From NCBI GenBank assembly GCA_963841405.1, contig CAWJCM010000007.1, positions 1,065,202 through 1,129,201 on the forward strand: a stretch of 64,000 bases of DNA, given 5' to 3'. The notes below the pieces were generated by a model. That model ran no database searches and was not told where the DNA came from. It saw only the letters and a list, made by a program, of their open reading frames with translations. This document shows positions 34,115 through 43,038 of this stretch, piece by piece. A program made the position numbers and the translations under genes. Each line of letters starts with the position of its first letter. The stretch's first letter is position 1. The DNA comes from DATBLE01 sp963841405 (lineage in GTDB: Bacteria; Actinomycetota; Thermoleophilia; Gaiellales; Gaiellaceae).

Positions 34115-34536
34115 AGAGCCTGCGCGGGCACCTTGACGCGATGATGCGCGGCGACGTCCCGCCGCCTCCGGTCGCCGAGCTGCTCGGTATCCGGCTGGTG
34201 TCGGTCGCGGAGGGTGAGGTCGTGTTCGAGATGGACGTGAGACCGGAGCACGCGAACCCGATGGGCACGATCCAGGGCGGCGTGATCTGTGCGCTGGCCG
34301 ACGCCGCCATGGGAATGGCCTACGCCTCGCGGCTCGAAGAGGGTGAGTCGTTCACCACGCTCGAGCTGAAGACGAACTACCTGCGTCCGGTGACGAGCGG
34401 CACGCTGGTGGCGACCGGTCGGGTGGTGCACGGCGGCCGGACGATCGGGCTGACATCGTGTGACGTCGTCGACGGCGAGGGGCGGAAGATCGCGCACGCG
34501 ACCAGCACCTGCATGACGCTGCGCGACCCGCGTTAG
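34111..34536 (+). CDS. PaaI-family thioesterase
   Basis: A 141-residue hotdog thioesterase of the PaaI/YdiI group, with NPMGTIQGGVICALADAAMG: the asparagine, glycine pair and aspartate around the active site are all in place. It hydrolyses aromatic or medium-chain acyl-CoAs. It starts at a GTG overlapping the hydrolase stop, and the acyl-CoA dehydrogenase genes follow 37 bases downstream. Confidence 0.87.
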   Translation: MKSLRGHLDAMMRGDVPPPPVAELLGIRLVSVAEGEVVFEMDVRPEHANPMGTIQGGVICALADAAMGMAYASRLEEGESFTTLELKTNYLRPVTSGTLVATGRVVHGGRTIGLTSCDVVDGEGRKIAHATSTCMTLRDPR

Positions 34537-34573
34537 GCTCGCCCCGCTGCGGAAGCAGCGTTAGGGTCAAAGA

Positions 34574-35719
34574 GTGCAGCTGCGGGACTCCGCGGACGAG
34601 GCGGCCTTCAGGGAGGAGGTCCGCGGCTGGCTCGCGGACAACCTGCCCGACCAGCTGCGCGGCCGGCGCGGCGGCGCGGCGCGGTTCGAAGAGTGGGGGC
34701 GCGAATGGAGCCGCAAGCTCGGCGAGGCCGGCTACGCCGCGCTGACCTGGCCCAGGGAGTACGGAGGCGGCGGGGCGCCCCACTCGCACCAGGCGATCCT
34801 GCTCGAGGAGCTGGCCAAGGCGCAGGCGCCCGGGCACATCGGCGTGATCGGCCTCGGGATGGCCGGGCCGACGATCATCGTCCACGGGACCGACGCGCAG
34901 AAGGCGCGTTACCTCCCGAAGATCCTCTCGGCCGAGGAGATCTGGTGCCAGGGCTTCTCGGAGCCGGGCGCCGGCTCCGACCTCGCGTCCGTGCGCACGC
35001 GGGCCGAGTTGCGCGAAGGGCGGTATGTCGTCAACGGCCAGAAGGTCTGGTCGTCGTACGCTCATCTCGCCGACTGGTGCATCCTCGTCACCCTCAGCGA
35101 CCCGGACGCGCCGCGCTACCACGGGCTGACGTACCTCCTCGTCGACATGCACGCGCCCGGCGTCGAGGTGCGGCCCCTGACCCAGATCACCGGCGAGGCG
35201 GAGTTCAACGAGATCTTCTTCGCCGACGTCGAGGTTCCCGTCGAGAACGTGATCGGCGAGCCGGGACAGGGCTGGCAGGTGGCGATGACCACCCTGATGC
35301 ACGAGCGGGCCGCACTCGGGTTCGCGCTCTCCGGCGCGTTCGAGGTCGCGGTCGGCAAGCTGCTCGAGCTGGCGGGCGGACGCGACCTGGACGACCGGCT
35401 CCGCGACCGGATCGCCGAGACCTGGATCGAGCTCCAGGCGCTGAAGTGGACGAATTACCGCGCGCTGACACGGCTGATGGAGACGGGTGCGCCCGGGCCG
35501 GAGGCGTCGGTGCCGAAGCTGCACTGGTCGGAGGCGAACCAGCGGCTCGGCAAGCTCGCGCTCGAGCTGCTGGGGTCGGAGGCGCAGGTGATGGACGGCG
35601 ACGGCTACTGGCAGTGGCTTCAGTTGCGCAGCCGCGGCAACACGATCGAGGCCGGCACCTCGGAGATCCTCCGGAACATCGTCGCCGAGCGCGTGCTCGG
35701 GCTGCCGAAGGGGCGCTGA
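34574..35719 (+). CDS. Acyl-CoA dehydrogenase (large partner)
   Basis: A 381-residue flavoprotein. ACAD signatures are FSEPGAGSDLAS and, at the C-terminus, the RSRGNTIEAGTSEILRNIVAE stretch; the helical N-terminal domain starts QLRDSADEAAFREEVRGWL. It introduces the alpha-beta double bond into an acyl-CoA. With the 310-residue gene four bases downstream it resembles actinobacterial heteromeric pairs such as FadE28-FadE29, where one subunit supplies the catalytic base. The start is GTG 34574. Confidence 0.9.
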   Translation: MQLRDSADEAAFREEVRGWLADNLPDQLRGRRGGAARFEEWGREWSRKLGEAGYAALTWPREYGGGGAPHSHQAILLEELAKAQAPGHIGVIGLGMAGPTIIVHGTDAQKARYLPKILSAEEIWCQGFSEPGAGSDLASVRTRAELREGRYVVNGQKVWSSYAHLADWCILVTLSDPDAPRYHGLTYLLVDMHAPGVEVRPLTQITGEAEFNEIFFADVEVPVENVIGEPGQGWQVAMTTLMHERAALGFALSGAFEVAVGKLLELAGGRDLDDRLRDRIAETWIELQALKWTNYRALTRLMETGAPGPEASVPKLHWSEANQRLGKLALELLGSEAQVMDGDGYWQWLQLRSRGNTIEAGTSEILRNIVAERVLGLPKGR

Positions 35720-35723
35720 GGCG

Positions 35724-36656
35724 ATGCACTTCGCGTTCACACCCGAGCAGGAGGCGCTGCGGACGGAGGCGCGGCGGTGGCTCGACGAGCGGTATCCGCC
35801 GGAGCGGGTAGCCGAGCTCGCGGACTCGGAAGCCGGCTGGGATCCGGCGTCGTGGGCGGAGCTCGCCGAGCTGGGCTGGCTGGGGGTGTCGGTCGCGGAG
35901 GAGGAGGGGGGCGCCGGGCTCGGCTTCCTCGAGGAGGCGGTGCTGTTCGAGGAGCTCGGGTGGGCGCTCTACCCGGGGCCGTACTTCTCGACGGTCGCGC
36001 TCGCGCTGCCGCAACTCGAGCCGGACGACCGTGCGGCCGTCGCCCTTGGCGAGGCCCGCTGGTCGGCGCAGGTCGACGGCCTCGTTCCCGATCTCGCGCT
36101 CGTCGACCGCGTGCTCGCGGCCGGCGGGCCCGTTGCGGCCGAGGGCGAGTCGGTCGAGACGATGGACGCCACCCGTCGGCTCGGGCGGCTCGCGACGCCG
36201 GCGGGCGACGCGGCGGTCGACCGGCCCCGGGTGCGCGCGGCGCTCGCGCTCGAGGCGGTCGGGATCGCGCAGCGCGCGCTCGACTGGGGCGTCGAGCACG
36301 CGAAGGAGCGGCAGCAGTTCGGCAAGGCGATCGGCGTCTACCAGGCGGTGTCGCATCCGCTGGTCGACACGTTCATGGCCACTGAGCTCTCGCGCTCGCT
36401 CGCGTACTGGGCCGCGTGGTGCGTGGCCGAGGGCGACGGGCAGGCGCCGACAGCGGCGGCGGCGGCGAAGGCGTATTCGGCCGAAACGGCCGTGTCCGCG
36501 TGCGAGCGCTCGATCCAGGTGCACGGCGGGATCGGCTTCACGTGGGAGCATCCGCTGCACCGCTACTACAAGCGGGCGCAGTGGATCCAGGCGTTCGACG
36601 GCTTCCCCGCGCGGCAGCGGGCCGAGATCGCCGCAGCGCTCGTCGGGAGCAAGTAA
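35724..36656 (+). CDS. Acyl-CoA dehydrogenase (short partner)
   Basis: A 310-residue ACAD-fold protein, shorter than the usual 380, because the middle beta domain is reduced (little sequence between SVAEEEGGAGLGFLEEAVLF and the C-terminal helices). The C-terminal part keeps AKERQQFGKAIGVYQAVSHP and QVHGGIGFTWEHPLHRYYKR, typical of partner subunits of heterotetrameric dehydrogenases. I infer that it pairs with the preceding gene product. Its TAA stop lies inside a palindrome (36653-36667). Confidence 0.88.
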   Translation: MHFAFTPEQEALRTEARRWLDERYPPERVAELADSEAGWDPASWAELAELGWLGVSVAEEEGGAGLGFLEEAVLFEELGWALYPGPYFSTVALALPQLEPDDRAAVALGEARWSAQVDGLVPDLALVDRVLAAGGPVAAEGESVETMDATRRLGRLATPAGDAAVDRPRVRAALALEAVGIAQRALDWGVEHAKERQQFGKAIGVYQAVSHPLVDTFMATELSRSLAYWAAWCVAEGDGQAPTAAAAAKAYSAETAVSACERSIQVHGGIGFTWEHPLHRYYKRAQWIQAFDGFPARQRAEIAAALVGSK

Positions 36657-36667
36657 CACAGTGTTAC
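36653..36667. promoter_or_regulatory. Palindrome site 1: GTAACACAGTGTTAC
   Basis: A perfect 15-bp palindrome containing the stop codon of the short acyl-CoA dehydrogenase. It is the same sequence as site 3 at 42964-42978 and lies 54 bp from site 2. It probably binds a TetR-like dimer; see sites 2-4. Confidence 0.6.
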
Positions 36668-36706
36668 AAGCTTCCACCGGCCCTGGACCAGGCGCCTTGG
36701 GCGCTT

Positions 36707-36721
36707 GTAACAGAGTGTTAC
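36707..36721. promoter_or_regulatory. Palindrome site 2: GTAACAGAGTGTTAC
   Basis: Six-base arms GTAACA/TGTTAC around GAG, one base different from site 1. It ends directly at the start of the SDR gene, where a bound repressor would block transcription or translation. Confidence 0.6.
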
Positions 36722-37501
36722 TTGGCCGGTAGGTCCGTTCTCGTCACGGGCGCTTCGTCCGGGATCGGGGCGGCGTGTGCCCGGCGTCTGGCCGCCCGCG
36801 GGTGGGAGGTGTACGCGACCGTGCGCACGCCCGGCGCCGCACCCGAGGAGACGACCGAAGTTCTGCTCGACGTCACCGACGCCGAAGCCGTTGCGGCCCT
36901 GTCCTTCGACCTCCTCGACGGGCTGGTCGACAACGCCGGAATCGGCATCTCGGCGTCACTCGAGGACCTGCCGCTCGACGAGCTTCGTCGCCAGCTCGAG
37001 GTGAACGTGGTCGGCCAGCTCGCGGTCACCCAGGCGGTGCTCCCAGCGGTGCGCGCCGCGAAGGGGCGCATCGTGATCATGGGCTCGATCGGCGGTCGCA
37101 GCGCGCTGCCGTTTCTCGGCGGCTACGCGATGACGAAGCACGCGCTCGAGGCGATGGCCGACTCGCTCCGAGTCGAGCTGGCGCCCGACGGTATCGAGGT
37201 CTCCATCGTCGAGCCCGGCACGATCGCGACCGCGATCTGGACGAAGCCCCAGCCGCTGGCCGACCGCGTCTCCGACCGCTACCACGGGCGGATCGACCGC
37301 TTCCGCCGGGTCGCGGCCGCGCGGTCCAGCAGGGCGGCCCCGGCCGAGTCGGTGGCCGCCGTGGTCGAGCACGCGCTGACCGCGCGGCGCCCGAAGACCC
37401 GCTACGTCGTCGGCCGCGACGCGAAGATCCGCGCGACGATCGAGCGGCTGCCGGACCGCCTGCGGGACCGGGTCTACCGCCGGGCGTTGCTCGGTGAGTG
37501 A
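36722..37501 (+). CDS. Short-chain dehydrogenase/reductase
   Basis: A 259-residue SDR: SVLVTGASSGIGAACA, VDNAGIG, and the active-site GSIGGRSALPFLGGYAMTKH with serine and YxxxK. The C-terminus is long and basic, as in retinol-dehydrogenase-like SDRs that reduce lipophilic carbonyls. The best start is TTG 36722, giving LAGRSVLVTG; the longer upstream frame runs through the dehydrogenase gene and is noise. The gene begins exactly at palindrome site 2. Confidence 0.82.
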   Translation: MAGRSVLVTGASSGIGAACARRLAARGWEVYATVRTPGAAPEETTEVLLDVTDAEAVAALSFDLLDGLVDNAGIGISASLEDLPLDELRRQLEVNVVGQLAVTQAVLPAVRAAKGRIVIMGSIGGRSALPFLGGYAMTKHALEAMADSLRVELAPDGIEVSIVEPGTIATAIWTKPQPLADRVSDRYHGRIDRFRRVAAARSSRAAPAESVAAVVEHALTARRPKTRYVVGRDAKIRATIERLPDRLRDRVYRRALLGE

Positions 37502-37523
37502 GACCCGCTTACGATCCGGGTGC

Positions 37524-39155
37524 ATGCACGGCCAGATGATGGACTTCCAGCTGACTCTGCCGCACCTGCTCCGGCGCGCCGAGACGTACTTCGGCGACAA
37601 GGAGATCGTCACCCGGCTGCCGGACAAGAGCTTCCACCGTTACCGGTACCGCGAGCTCGCGCTGCGGTCGAAGCAGCTGGCGGTGGCGCTGGAGAGTCTC
37701 GGCCTCGAGCGCGGCGACCGCGTGGCGACCCTCTGCTGGAACCACTACCAGCACATGGAGTGCTACCTCGGAGTGCCATGCGGCGGGTTCACGCTGCATA
37801 CGCTGAACCTGCGCCTCCACCCGAACGATCTCGCCTATATCGCCTCTCACGCCGGCGATCGCGCCGTCGTCGTCGACCGCAGCCTCGTGCCGCTGCTCGA
37901 CCAGTTCCGCGGCCAGACCGGGATCGAGCACGTCTTCGTCGTCGAGGACTCGTACGAGGAGCTGCTCGCCGGCGCCTCGGCCGACGACTGGCGGGATCCC
38001 GAGCTGGACGAGAACGAGGCGGCGGCGATGTGCTACACGAGCGGGACGACGGGACGGCCGAAGGGCGTCGTGTACTCGCACCGCTCGACGATGTTGCACA
38101 CGCTCGGCGTCGGGGCGGCGAACCCGCTGGGCATCGGCATCTCGGAGGGAGACGTGATCCTCCCGGTCGTGCCGATGTTCCACGCGAACGCCTGGGGCTA
38201 TCCGTACCTGGCGACGATGTTCGGGGCGAAGATCGTCTACCCGGGGCCGCACCTCGACGCGGAGTCGTTGCTCGACGACTTCGTGGAAGAGGGCGTGACC
38301 TGGGCGGCCGGCGTGCCGACGATCTGGATGGGGATCCTGGCACAGCTCGACGCCGACCCCGGCCGCTGGGACTTGTCCCGGATGAAGGGGATGCTCGTCG
38401 GCGGCTCGGCGGTGCCGCGGTCGATGATCGCCGCGTTCAAGCAGCGGCACGGAATGGAGATCGTCCACGGCTGGGGGATGACCGAGACCTCGCCGGTCGC
38501 CTCCGAGGCGGCGCTTCCCGGCGATCTGGCCGACGCGGACGACGAGACCAAGTTCGACTACATCGCGCTGCAGGGACTGCCGCTCCCGCTGGTCGAGCTG
38601 CGTGCGCGCGACGGCGAGGGCAAGGAGATTCCGTGGGACGACGAGACGATGGCCGAGCTCGAGGTGCGGGGGCCGTGGGTCGCGGCCTCGTACTACGAGA
38701 CGCCCGAGCAGGCCGACCGCTGGACCGAGGACGGCTGGTTCCGGACGGGCGACATCGTCTCGCTGCACCCGCGCGGCCACATCCACATCCAGGACCGCTC
38801 GAAGGACGTGATCAAGTCGGGCGGCGAGTGGATCTCGTCGGTTGCGCTCGAGAACGCGCTGATGGGACATCCGGCGATTGCGGAGGCGGCGGTGATCGCC
38901 GTGCCGAGCGAGCGCTGGGACGAGCGCCCGCTCGCCGTCTGCGTCCTGCGCGAGGGGCAGACCGCAACGGCGGACGAGCTGCGCGAGTTCCTGGCGGCGG
39001 ACTTCGTCAAGTGGTGGCTCCCGGACGCGTTCGAGTTCGTCGACGAGATCCCGAAGACGGCGGTCGGGAAGTTCCGGAAGACGGCGCTGCGGGAGCTGTT
39101 TCCGGCCGCGCCCACGTCGGCGCCGGAAATCTCCGCCGAGCCGGCGGCGTCCTGA
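37524..39155 (+). CDS. Acyl-CoA synthetase (AMP-forming, FadD type)
   Basis: A 543-residue adenylate-forming enzyme that activates a carboxylic acid to its CoA thioester. Motifs in order: CYTSGTTGRPKGV (P-loop), GWGMTETSP, GWFRTGDI, and DRSKDVIKSGGEWIS with the hinge; the catalytic lysine is in KTAVGKFRK. The fatty acid type is likely medium- or long-chain. I chose ATG 37524; MMDFQLTLP at 37536 is an alternative and a GTG at 37494 overlaps the SDR. Its stop overlaps the next gene (CTGA). Confidence 0.92.
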   Translation: MHGQMMDFQLTLPHLLRRAETYFGDKEIVTRLPDKSFHRYRYRELALRSKQLAVALESLGLERGDRVATLCWNHYQHMECYLGVPCGGFTLHTLNLRLHPNDLAYIASHAGDRAVVVDRSLVPLLDQFRGQTGIEHVFVVEDSYEELLAGASADDWRDPELDENEAAAMCYTSGTTGRPKGVVYSHRSTMLHTLGVGAANPLGIGISEGDVILPVVPMFHANAWGYPYLATMFGAKIVYPGPHLDAESLLDDFVEEGVTWAAGVPTIWMGILAQLDADPGRWDLSRMKGMLVGGSAVPRSMIAAFKQRHGMEIVHGWGMTETSPVASEAALPGDLADADDETKFDYIALQGLPLPLVELRARDGEGKEIPWDDETMAELEVRGPWVAASYYETPEQADRWTEDGWFRTGDIVSLHPRGHIHIQDRSKDVIKSGGEWISSVALENALMGHPAIAEAAVIAVPSERWDERPLAVCVLREGQTATADELREFLAADFVKWWLPDAFEFVDEIPKTAVGKFRKTALRELFPAAPTSAPEISAEPAAS

Positions 39156-40051
39156 AGGCCGTCCTGCTCCGCGAGCTCGGCGAGCCGGATCGGCTCGAGC
39201 TCGCCGACGTGCCCGAGCCCTCGGGGCCGTCCGTCGTGCGCGTGCGGGCGGCGGGCGTGAACTTCATGGACGTGCTGATCCGGCGCGGCGACTACCCGCA
39301 GCCGCCGGGGCTCCCGGCGGTGCTCGGCGGCGAGGTCGCCGGCGAGCTGGACGGCCGCCGGGTGATGGCGCTGCCGCGCACAGGCGGCTACGCAGAGGCG
39401 GTCGCGGCGGAGTGGGTGGTGCCGCTGCCCGACGAAGCGTCGTTTGCGGAGGGAGCGGCATTTCTGATGACGTTCCTGACCGCGTGGATCCCGATGCGCC
39501 GGCAGGCCCGCATCTCCGCGGGCACGACCGTGCTCGTCCACGCGGGCGCGGGCGGGGTCGGCTCGGCGGCGATCCAGCTCGCTAGACAGCTCGGCGGGCG
39601 GGTCGTCGCGACGGCCGGCTCCGAGGAGAAGCGGTTGTTTGCCATGGAGCACGGCGCCGAGGAGGCGTACGCCTACGAGGAGTTCGCCGATGCGGTTCGA
39701 GCCGATGTCGTCGTCGACCCGGTCGGAGGCGAGGTCTTCGCCGCGTCGCTGAAGGCGCTGAGGCCGCTCGGAACCCTGATCGCGATCGGCTACGCGGGCG
39801 GAATGTGGGCGGACGTCAACCCGGCACTGGTCGTCGGGCGGAACGTGAGCGTCGCCGGCTTCTACCTCGGTCGGCTGATGCAGCTCGCTCCCGAGGTCGT
39901 CCGCGAGGCCGCCGAGGAGCTGGTCGGCCTGTGGGTGCAGGGCGCGATCCGCCCCGTGGTCGGCGCCGAGTTTCCGCTCGGCGAGGCGCCGCGGCGCACA
40001 GCGCTGATCGAGGAGCGCCGTCACGTCGGCAAGGTCGTCCTTGTTCCGTAG
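39152..40051 (+). CDS. NADPH:quinone oxidoreductase-like zinc-independent MDR protein
   Basis: A 299-residue medium-chain reductase. The N-terminus KAVLLRELGEPDRLEL and the NADPH motif HAGAGGVGSAAIQLARQLGG are those of quinone oxidoreductases; no zinc-ligand cysteines are present. It may act as a quinone or enoyl-thioester reductase. The family N-terminus begins at a CTG (39152) that overlaps the preceding stop as CTGA; no ATG, GTG or TTG exists at this place, so initiation at CTG is likely. Confidence 0.83.
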   Translation: MKAVLLRELGEPDRLELADVPEPSGPSVVRVRAAGVNFMDVLIRRGDYPQPPGLPAVLGGEVAGELDGRRVMALPRTGGYAEAVAAEWVVPLPDEASFAEGAAFLMTFLTAWIPMRRQARISAGTTVLVHAGAGGVGSAAIQLARQLGGRVVATAGSEEKRLFAMEHGAEEAYAYEEFADAVRADVVVDPVGGEVFAASLKALRPLGTLIAIGYAGGMWADVNPALVVGRNVSVAGFYLGRLMQLAPEVVREAAEELVGLWVQGAIRPVVGAEFPLGEAPRRTALIEERRHVGKVVLVP

Positions 40052-40699
40052 CGCGCTCGTCACCGGCGGGGCCTCCGGAATCGGGGCGTCGGCGATCGAG
40101 CTCCTGCGCGCGGAGGGTTGCGAGGTGCGCTCGCTCGACCTCGCAACCGGATTCGACGTCGCGGAAGCGGCAGCCTGGGAGAGCGTGCAGGCGGTCGACT
40201 TCGCCTTCTTGAACGCGGGCGTCGCCACGGGCTCGAACGACCTCGCCGAGCTCGGCGACCGCGAGTACCGGCGCGCGGTGGGCGCGAACGTCGACGGGGT
40301 CGTCTTCGGCACTCGGCGGATGGCTCAGCGTGATGGTGCCGGGCTCGGCGATCGTCGTCACCGCCTCGCTCGCCGGACTCGTGGCGATGCCGCTCGACCC
40401 CGTCTACACGCTGACGAAGCACGCCGTCGTCGGCTTCGTCCGCGCGGTCGCACCGCAGCTCGCCGAGTGTGGGATCACGATCAATGCGCTCTGCCCGGGA
40501 TTCGCCGACACGCCGATCGTGGACCCCGAGCTGCGCGAGTGGATCGACGGCCAGGGGATCCCGCTGATCTCGGCCGGAGACGGTCGCCGCCGCTGCGCTC
40601 GAGGCGGCGCGTTCGGGCGAGACCGGCGAGGCGTGGGTCGTCCAGCCGGGGCGGGAGCCGCTCGTCTACGAGTTCCGTGGGGTGCCGGGACCGCGGTGA
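40041..40699 (+). pseudogene. SDR gene with two frameshifts
   Basis: Three consecutive frames together make one SDR: SALVTGGASGIGASAIELL and FAFLNAGVATG in the first; GSAIVVTASLAGL, PVYTLTKHAVVGFVRAVAP and CPGFADTPI in the second, after a shift near 40325; and ETVAAAALEAARSGETGEAW in the third, after a shift near 40575. All catalytic motifs survive, so this is a recent lesion or two sequencing errors. It would start at TTG 40041 within the quinone reductase gene and ends overlapping the dehalogenase start (GTGA). Confidence 0.7.
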
Positions 40700-41571
40700 A
40701 GGTGTTTTGCACGCCGGAGGAACGGTTCACCGGGTTGCCGGACTTCGCGTTCACTCCTCGCTACCTCGAGCAGGACGGCCTGCGCATGCACTACCTCGAC
40801 GAGGGCGAGGGGGATCCGGTGCTCTGTCTCCACGGCGAGCCGACCTGGTCGTTCCTGTACCGGAAGATGATCCCGACGCGGCTGACGGCCGCGGCGCGCG
40901 TGGTCGCGCCCGACTACTTCGGGTTCGGTCGGTCGGACAAGCCCGAGGACGCCGACTGGTACACGTTCGACCGCCATTGCGCCTCGATCCGGCGGCTGGT
41001 CGAGGAGCTCGATCTCCGGCGCGCGACCGTCGTCGTCCAGGACTGGGGCGGGCCGATCGGGCTCCGGCTCGCCGTCGAGCAGCCGGAGCGCGTCGCTCGG
41101 CTGGTGATCCTGAACACCGGCGTCGGCGGCGGCCGGCCGCCCAGCGAGGAGTGGCTTCGCTTCCGCGACGTCGTTCGCACCTCCGGAGGCGATTTCCAGC
41201 CGGGGCGTTTGATCCGGACCGCCGCCATCCGCGGGCTCGCAGACGAGGTGGTCGCGGCGTACGACGCGCCGTTTCCGGCCGCGGAATCGAAGGCGGGCGT
41301 GCTCGCGTTCCCGGAGCAGGTGCCGACCGAGCCCGAGCATCCGAACACGGCCCCGCTGCTGGCGATCCGGGAGGCGCTGGCCTCGTGGGAGAAGCCGGCG
41401 CTCGTCCTGTTCGGCGACCTCGACCCGATCTTCCGGCCGGAGGTCGCGGACGCGATCGCGCGATGGATTCCGGGCGCGCTGCCGGCGGAGCTCGTCGCCA
41501 ACGCCGGCCATTTCGTCCAGGAGGACGCCGGCGAGGAGGTCGCGGCGAGGATCGTGGAGTTCCTGCGGTGA
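40696..41571 (+). CDS. Haloalkane dehalogenase-like alpha/beta hydrolase
   Basis: A 291-residue hydrolase. HGEPTWSFLYR with W51, nucleophile D116 next to W117 in VVQDWGGPIG, an acid in FGDLDPIF and H272 in NAGHFVQED match haloalkane dehalogenases: an aspartate (not serine) nucleophile and two halide-holding tryptophans. It would displace halide from an alkyl halide or act as an epoxide hydrolase-like enzyme. Starts at a GTG overlapping the broken SDR; its stop overlaps the FAD oxidase start. Confidence 0.88.
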   Translation: MKVFCTPEERFTGLPDFAFTPRYLEQDGLRMHYLDEGEGDPVLCLHGEPTWSFLYRKMIPTRLTAAARVVAPDYFGFGRSDKPEDADWYTFDRHCASIRRLVEELDLRRATVVVQDWGGPIGLRLAVEQPERVARLVILNTGVGGGRPPSEEWLRFRDVVRTSGGDFQPGRLIRTAAIRGLADEVVAAYDAPFPAAESKAGVLAFPEQVPTEPEHPNTAPLLAIREALASWEKPALVLFGDLDPIFRPEVADAIARWIPGALPAELVANAGHFVQEDAGEEVAARIVEFLR

Positions 41572-42959
41572 TCGCCGACCTCCGCGGCGCGTTCGGCGAG
41601 GCGGTGCTGGAGGGTCTACCCGCCGAGTACCTCACCGACTTCACGCGCGCGCCGGGGCGGGCCGATGCGGTCGTGCTCCCGCGGACGGCCGAGGAGGTCG
41701 CGGCTGTGCTTGCCTGGTGCTACGAGCGCGAAGTGTCGATCGTGCCCCGCGGCGGCGGGACGGGCGCGGCGGCGGGCGCGGTCCCGGACGGCGGGGTCGT
41801 GCTGGCGCTCGACCGGCTCGACCGCGTCCGCTCGTTCGAGCCCGAGCTCTGGCGCATCCACGTCGAGGCCGGCGTGCCGACCGGCCGACTGAAGCAGCTG
41901 GTGCGGGAGAGCGGCCTGATGTTCGCGCCGGACCCCGGCGCGCCCGAGCAGTCGCAGATCGGCGGCAACATCGCCACCAACGCCGGCGGGCCACACGCCT
42001 TCAAGTACGGCGTCGTCGGCGACTGGGTCACCGGGCTGGAGGCGGCGTTACCGCCCGGGGAACTCGTCTCGGTCGGCGGCCCGATCCGCAAGGACGTCGC
42101 CGGCTACGACCTGAAGCGGCTGCTCGTCGGCTCCGAGGGCACGCTCGGGATCGTGACTGCGGCCTGGCTGAAACTGCTCCCGGCGCCGCAGAGCGTGTTG
42201 CCGGTGGCGATCTTCCACCCGGGGAACGCCGAGGGCTGCTCGGCGCTGCTGCGGGTGGTCGGGAGCGGTGTGGTGGCGGCCGCACTCGACGTGCTCGACG
42301 CCGAGACGCTCGCCTGCGGGGCCGCCTCGTTTCCGGGCGGCGTGCCCGACGGCGCGGGGTTCGTGCTGCTCGCGGAGGCCGACGGGTCGCGTGAGGAGGC
42401 GGAGCGGGTTCGGGCAGAGCTCGTCGAGGCGGCCGGCGAGGATGCTCTCGGCATCCACGCGCCCGACGATCGCGACGGCGTCGACGCGTTCTGGCGCTGG
42501 CGGTCCGGCCTGGCCTTCGCGGTGCTGGCGCGGCGGGGCGGCGTGGTCGCGGAGGACATCGTCGTCCCGCTCGACCGGGTCGAGGAGGCGATGGACGAGA
42601 CGCTCGCGATCGGCCGCCGCCACGACCTCGTCGGGCTGTCGTTCGGGCACGCGGGGGACGGCAACCTGCACTCGGCCTTCCTCGTCGCCCCCGAGGATCC
42701 GGACGAGCTCCGCCGTGCCGCGCTCGCGGTGGAAGAGCTCTTCGACGTCGCCGTCCGGCTCGGAGGCTCGGTCTCGGGCGAGCACGGCCTGGGTCTCCTG
42801 AAGCGCGGCCAGCTGGCCAGACAATGGTCCCCGCGGGCTCTCGACCTGCATGCGGAGATCAAGCGTCTCTTCGATCCGAAGAACCTCCTCAATCCGGGCA
42901 AGAAGCTCGCCCGCCCGCTAGCCGGCGAGCCCCACGCGCCTCTGGCGACCCGAAGCTGA
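41568..42959 (+). CDS. FAD-linked oxidase, GlcD/D-lactate dehydrogenase-like
   Basis: A 463-residue VAO-type flavoprotein. The FAD-binding part has RGGGTGAAAGAVP, APDPGAPEQSQIGGNIATNA and LLVGSEGTLGIVT; the C-terminal domain has SFGHAGDGNLHS and GEHGLGLLKRG. It oxidises a 2-hydroxy acid such as glycolate or D-lactate, passing electrons to the membrane or a partner. It starts at a GTG within the previous stop (GTGA). No GlcE/GlcF partner genes follow. Confidence 0.88.
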   Translation: MIADLRGAFGEAVLEGLPAEYLTDFTRAPGRADAVVLPRTAEEVAAVLAWCYEREVSIVPRGGGTGAAAGAVPDGGVVLALDRLDRVRSFEPELWRIHVEAGVPTGRLKQLVRESGLMFAPDPGAPEQSQIGGNIATNAGGPHAFKYGVVGDWVTGLEAALPPGELVSVGGPIRKDVAGYDLKRLLVGSEGTLGIVTAAWLKLLPAPQSVLPVAIFHPGNAEGCSALLRVVGSGVVAAALDVLDAETLACGAASFPGGVPDGAGFVLLAEADGSREEAERVRAELVEAAGEDALGIHAPDDRDGVDAFWRWRSGLAFAVLARRGGVVAEDIVVPLDRVEEAMDETLAIGRRHDLVGLSFGHAGDGNLHSAFLVAPEDPDELRRAALAVEELFDVAVRLGGSVSGEHGLGLLKRGQLARQWSPRALDLHAEIKRLFDPKNLLNPGKKLARPLAGEPHAPLATRS

Positions 42960-42963
42960 CCTT

Positions 42964-42978
42964 GTAACACAGTGTTAC
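42964..42978. promoter_or_regulatory. Palindrome site 3: GTAACACAGTGTTAC
   Basis: Identical to site 1, five bases after the FAD oxidase stop and about 60 bases before the 108-residue ORF. Flanks extend the symmetry slightly (CTT on the left). Confidence 0.6.
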
Positions 42979-43038
42979 TTGCAGGTTCGGCGCGGTCGCG
43001 TCACACACCCGTGACGGTTTGGCGGTCACGATTGGCGG

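Noticed and set aside
40041..42959. A single 972-codon protein
   Set aside because: The frame joins the start of a broken SDR, a noise stretch antisense or out of frame to the dehalogenase gene, and the real FAD oxidase. I split it by family N-termini and GTGA overlaps.
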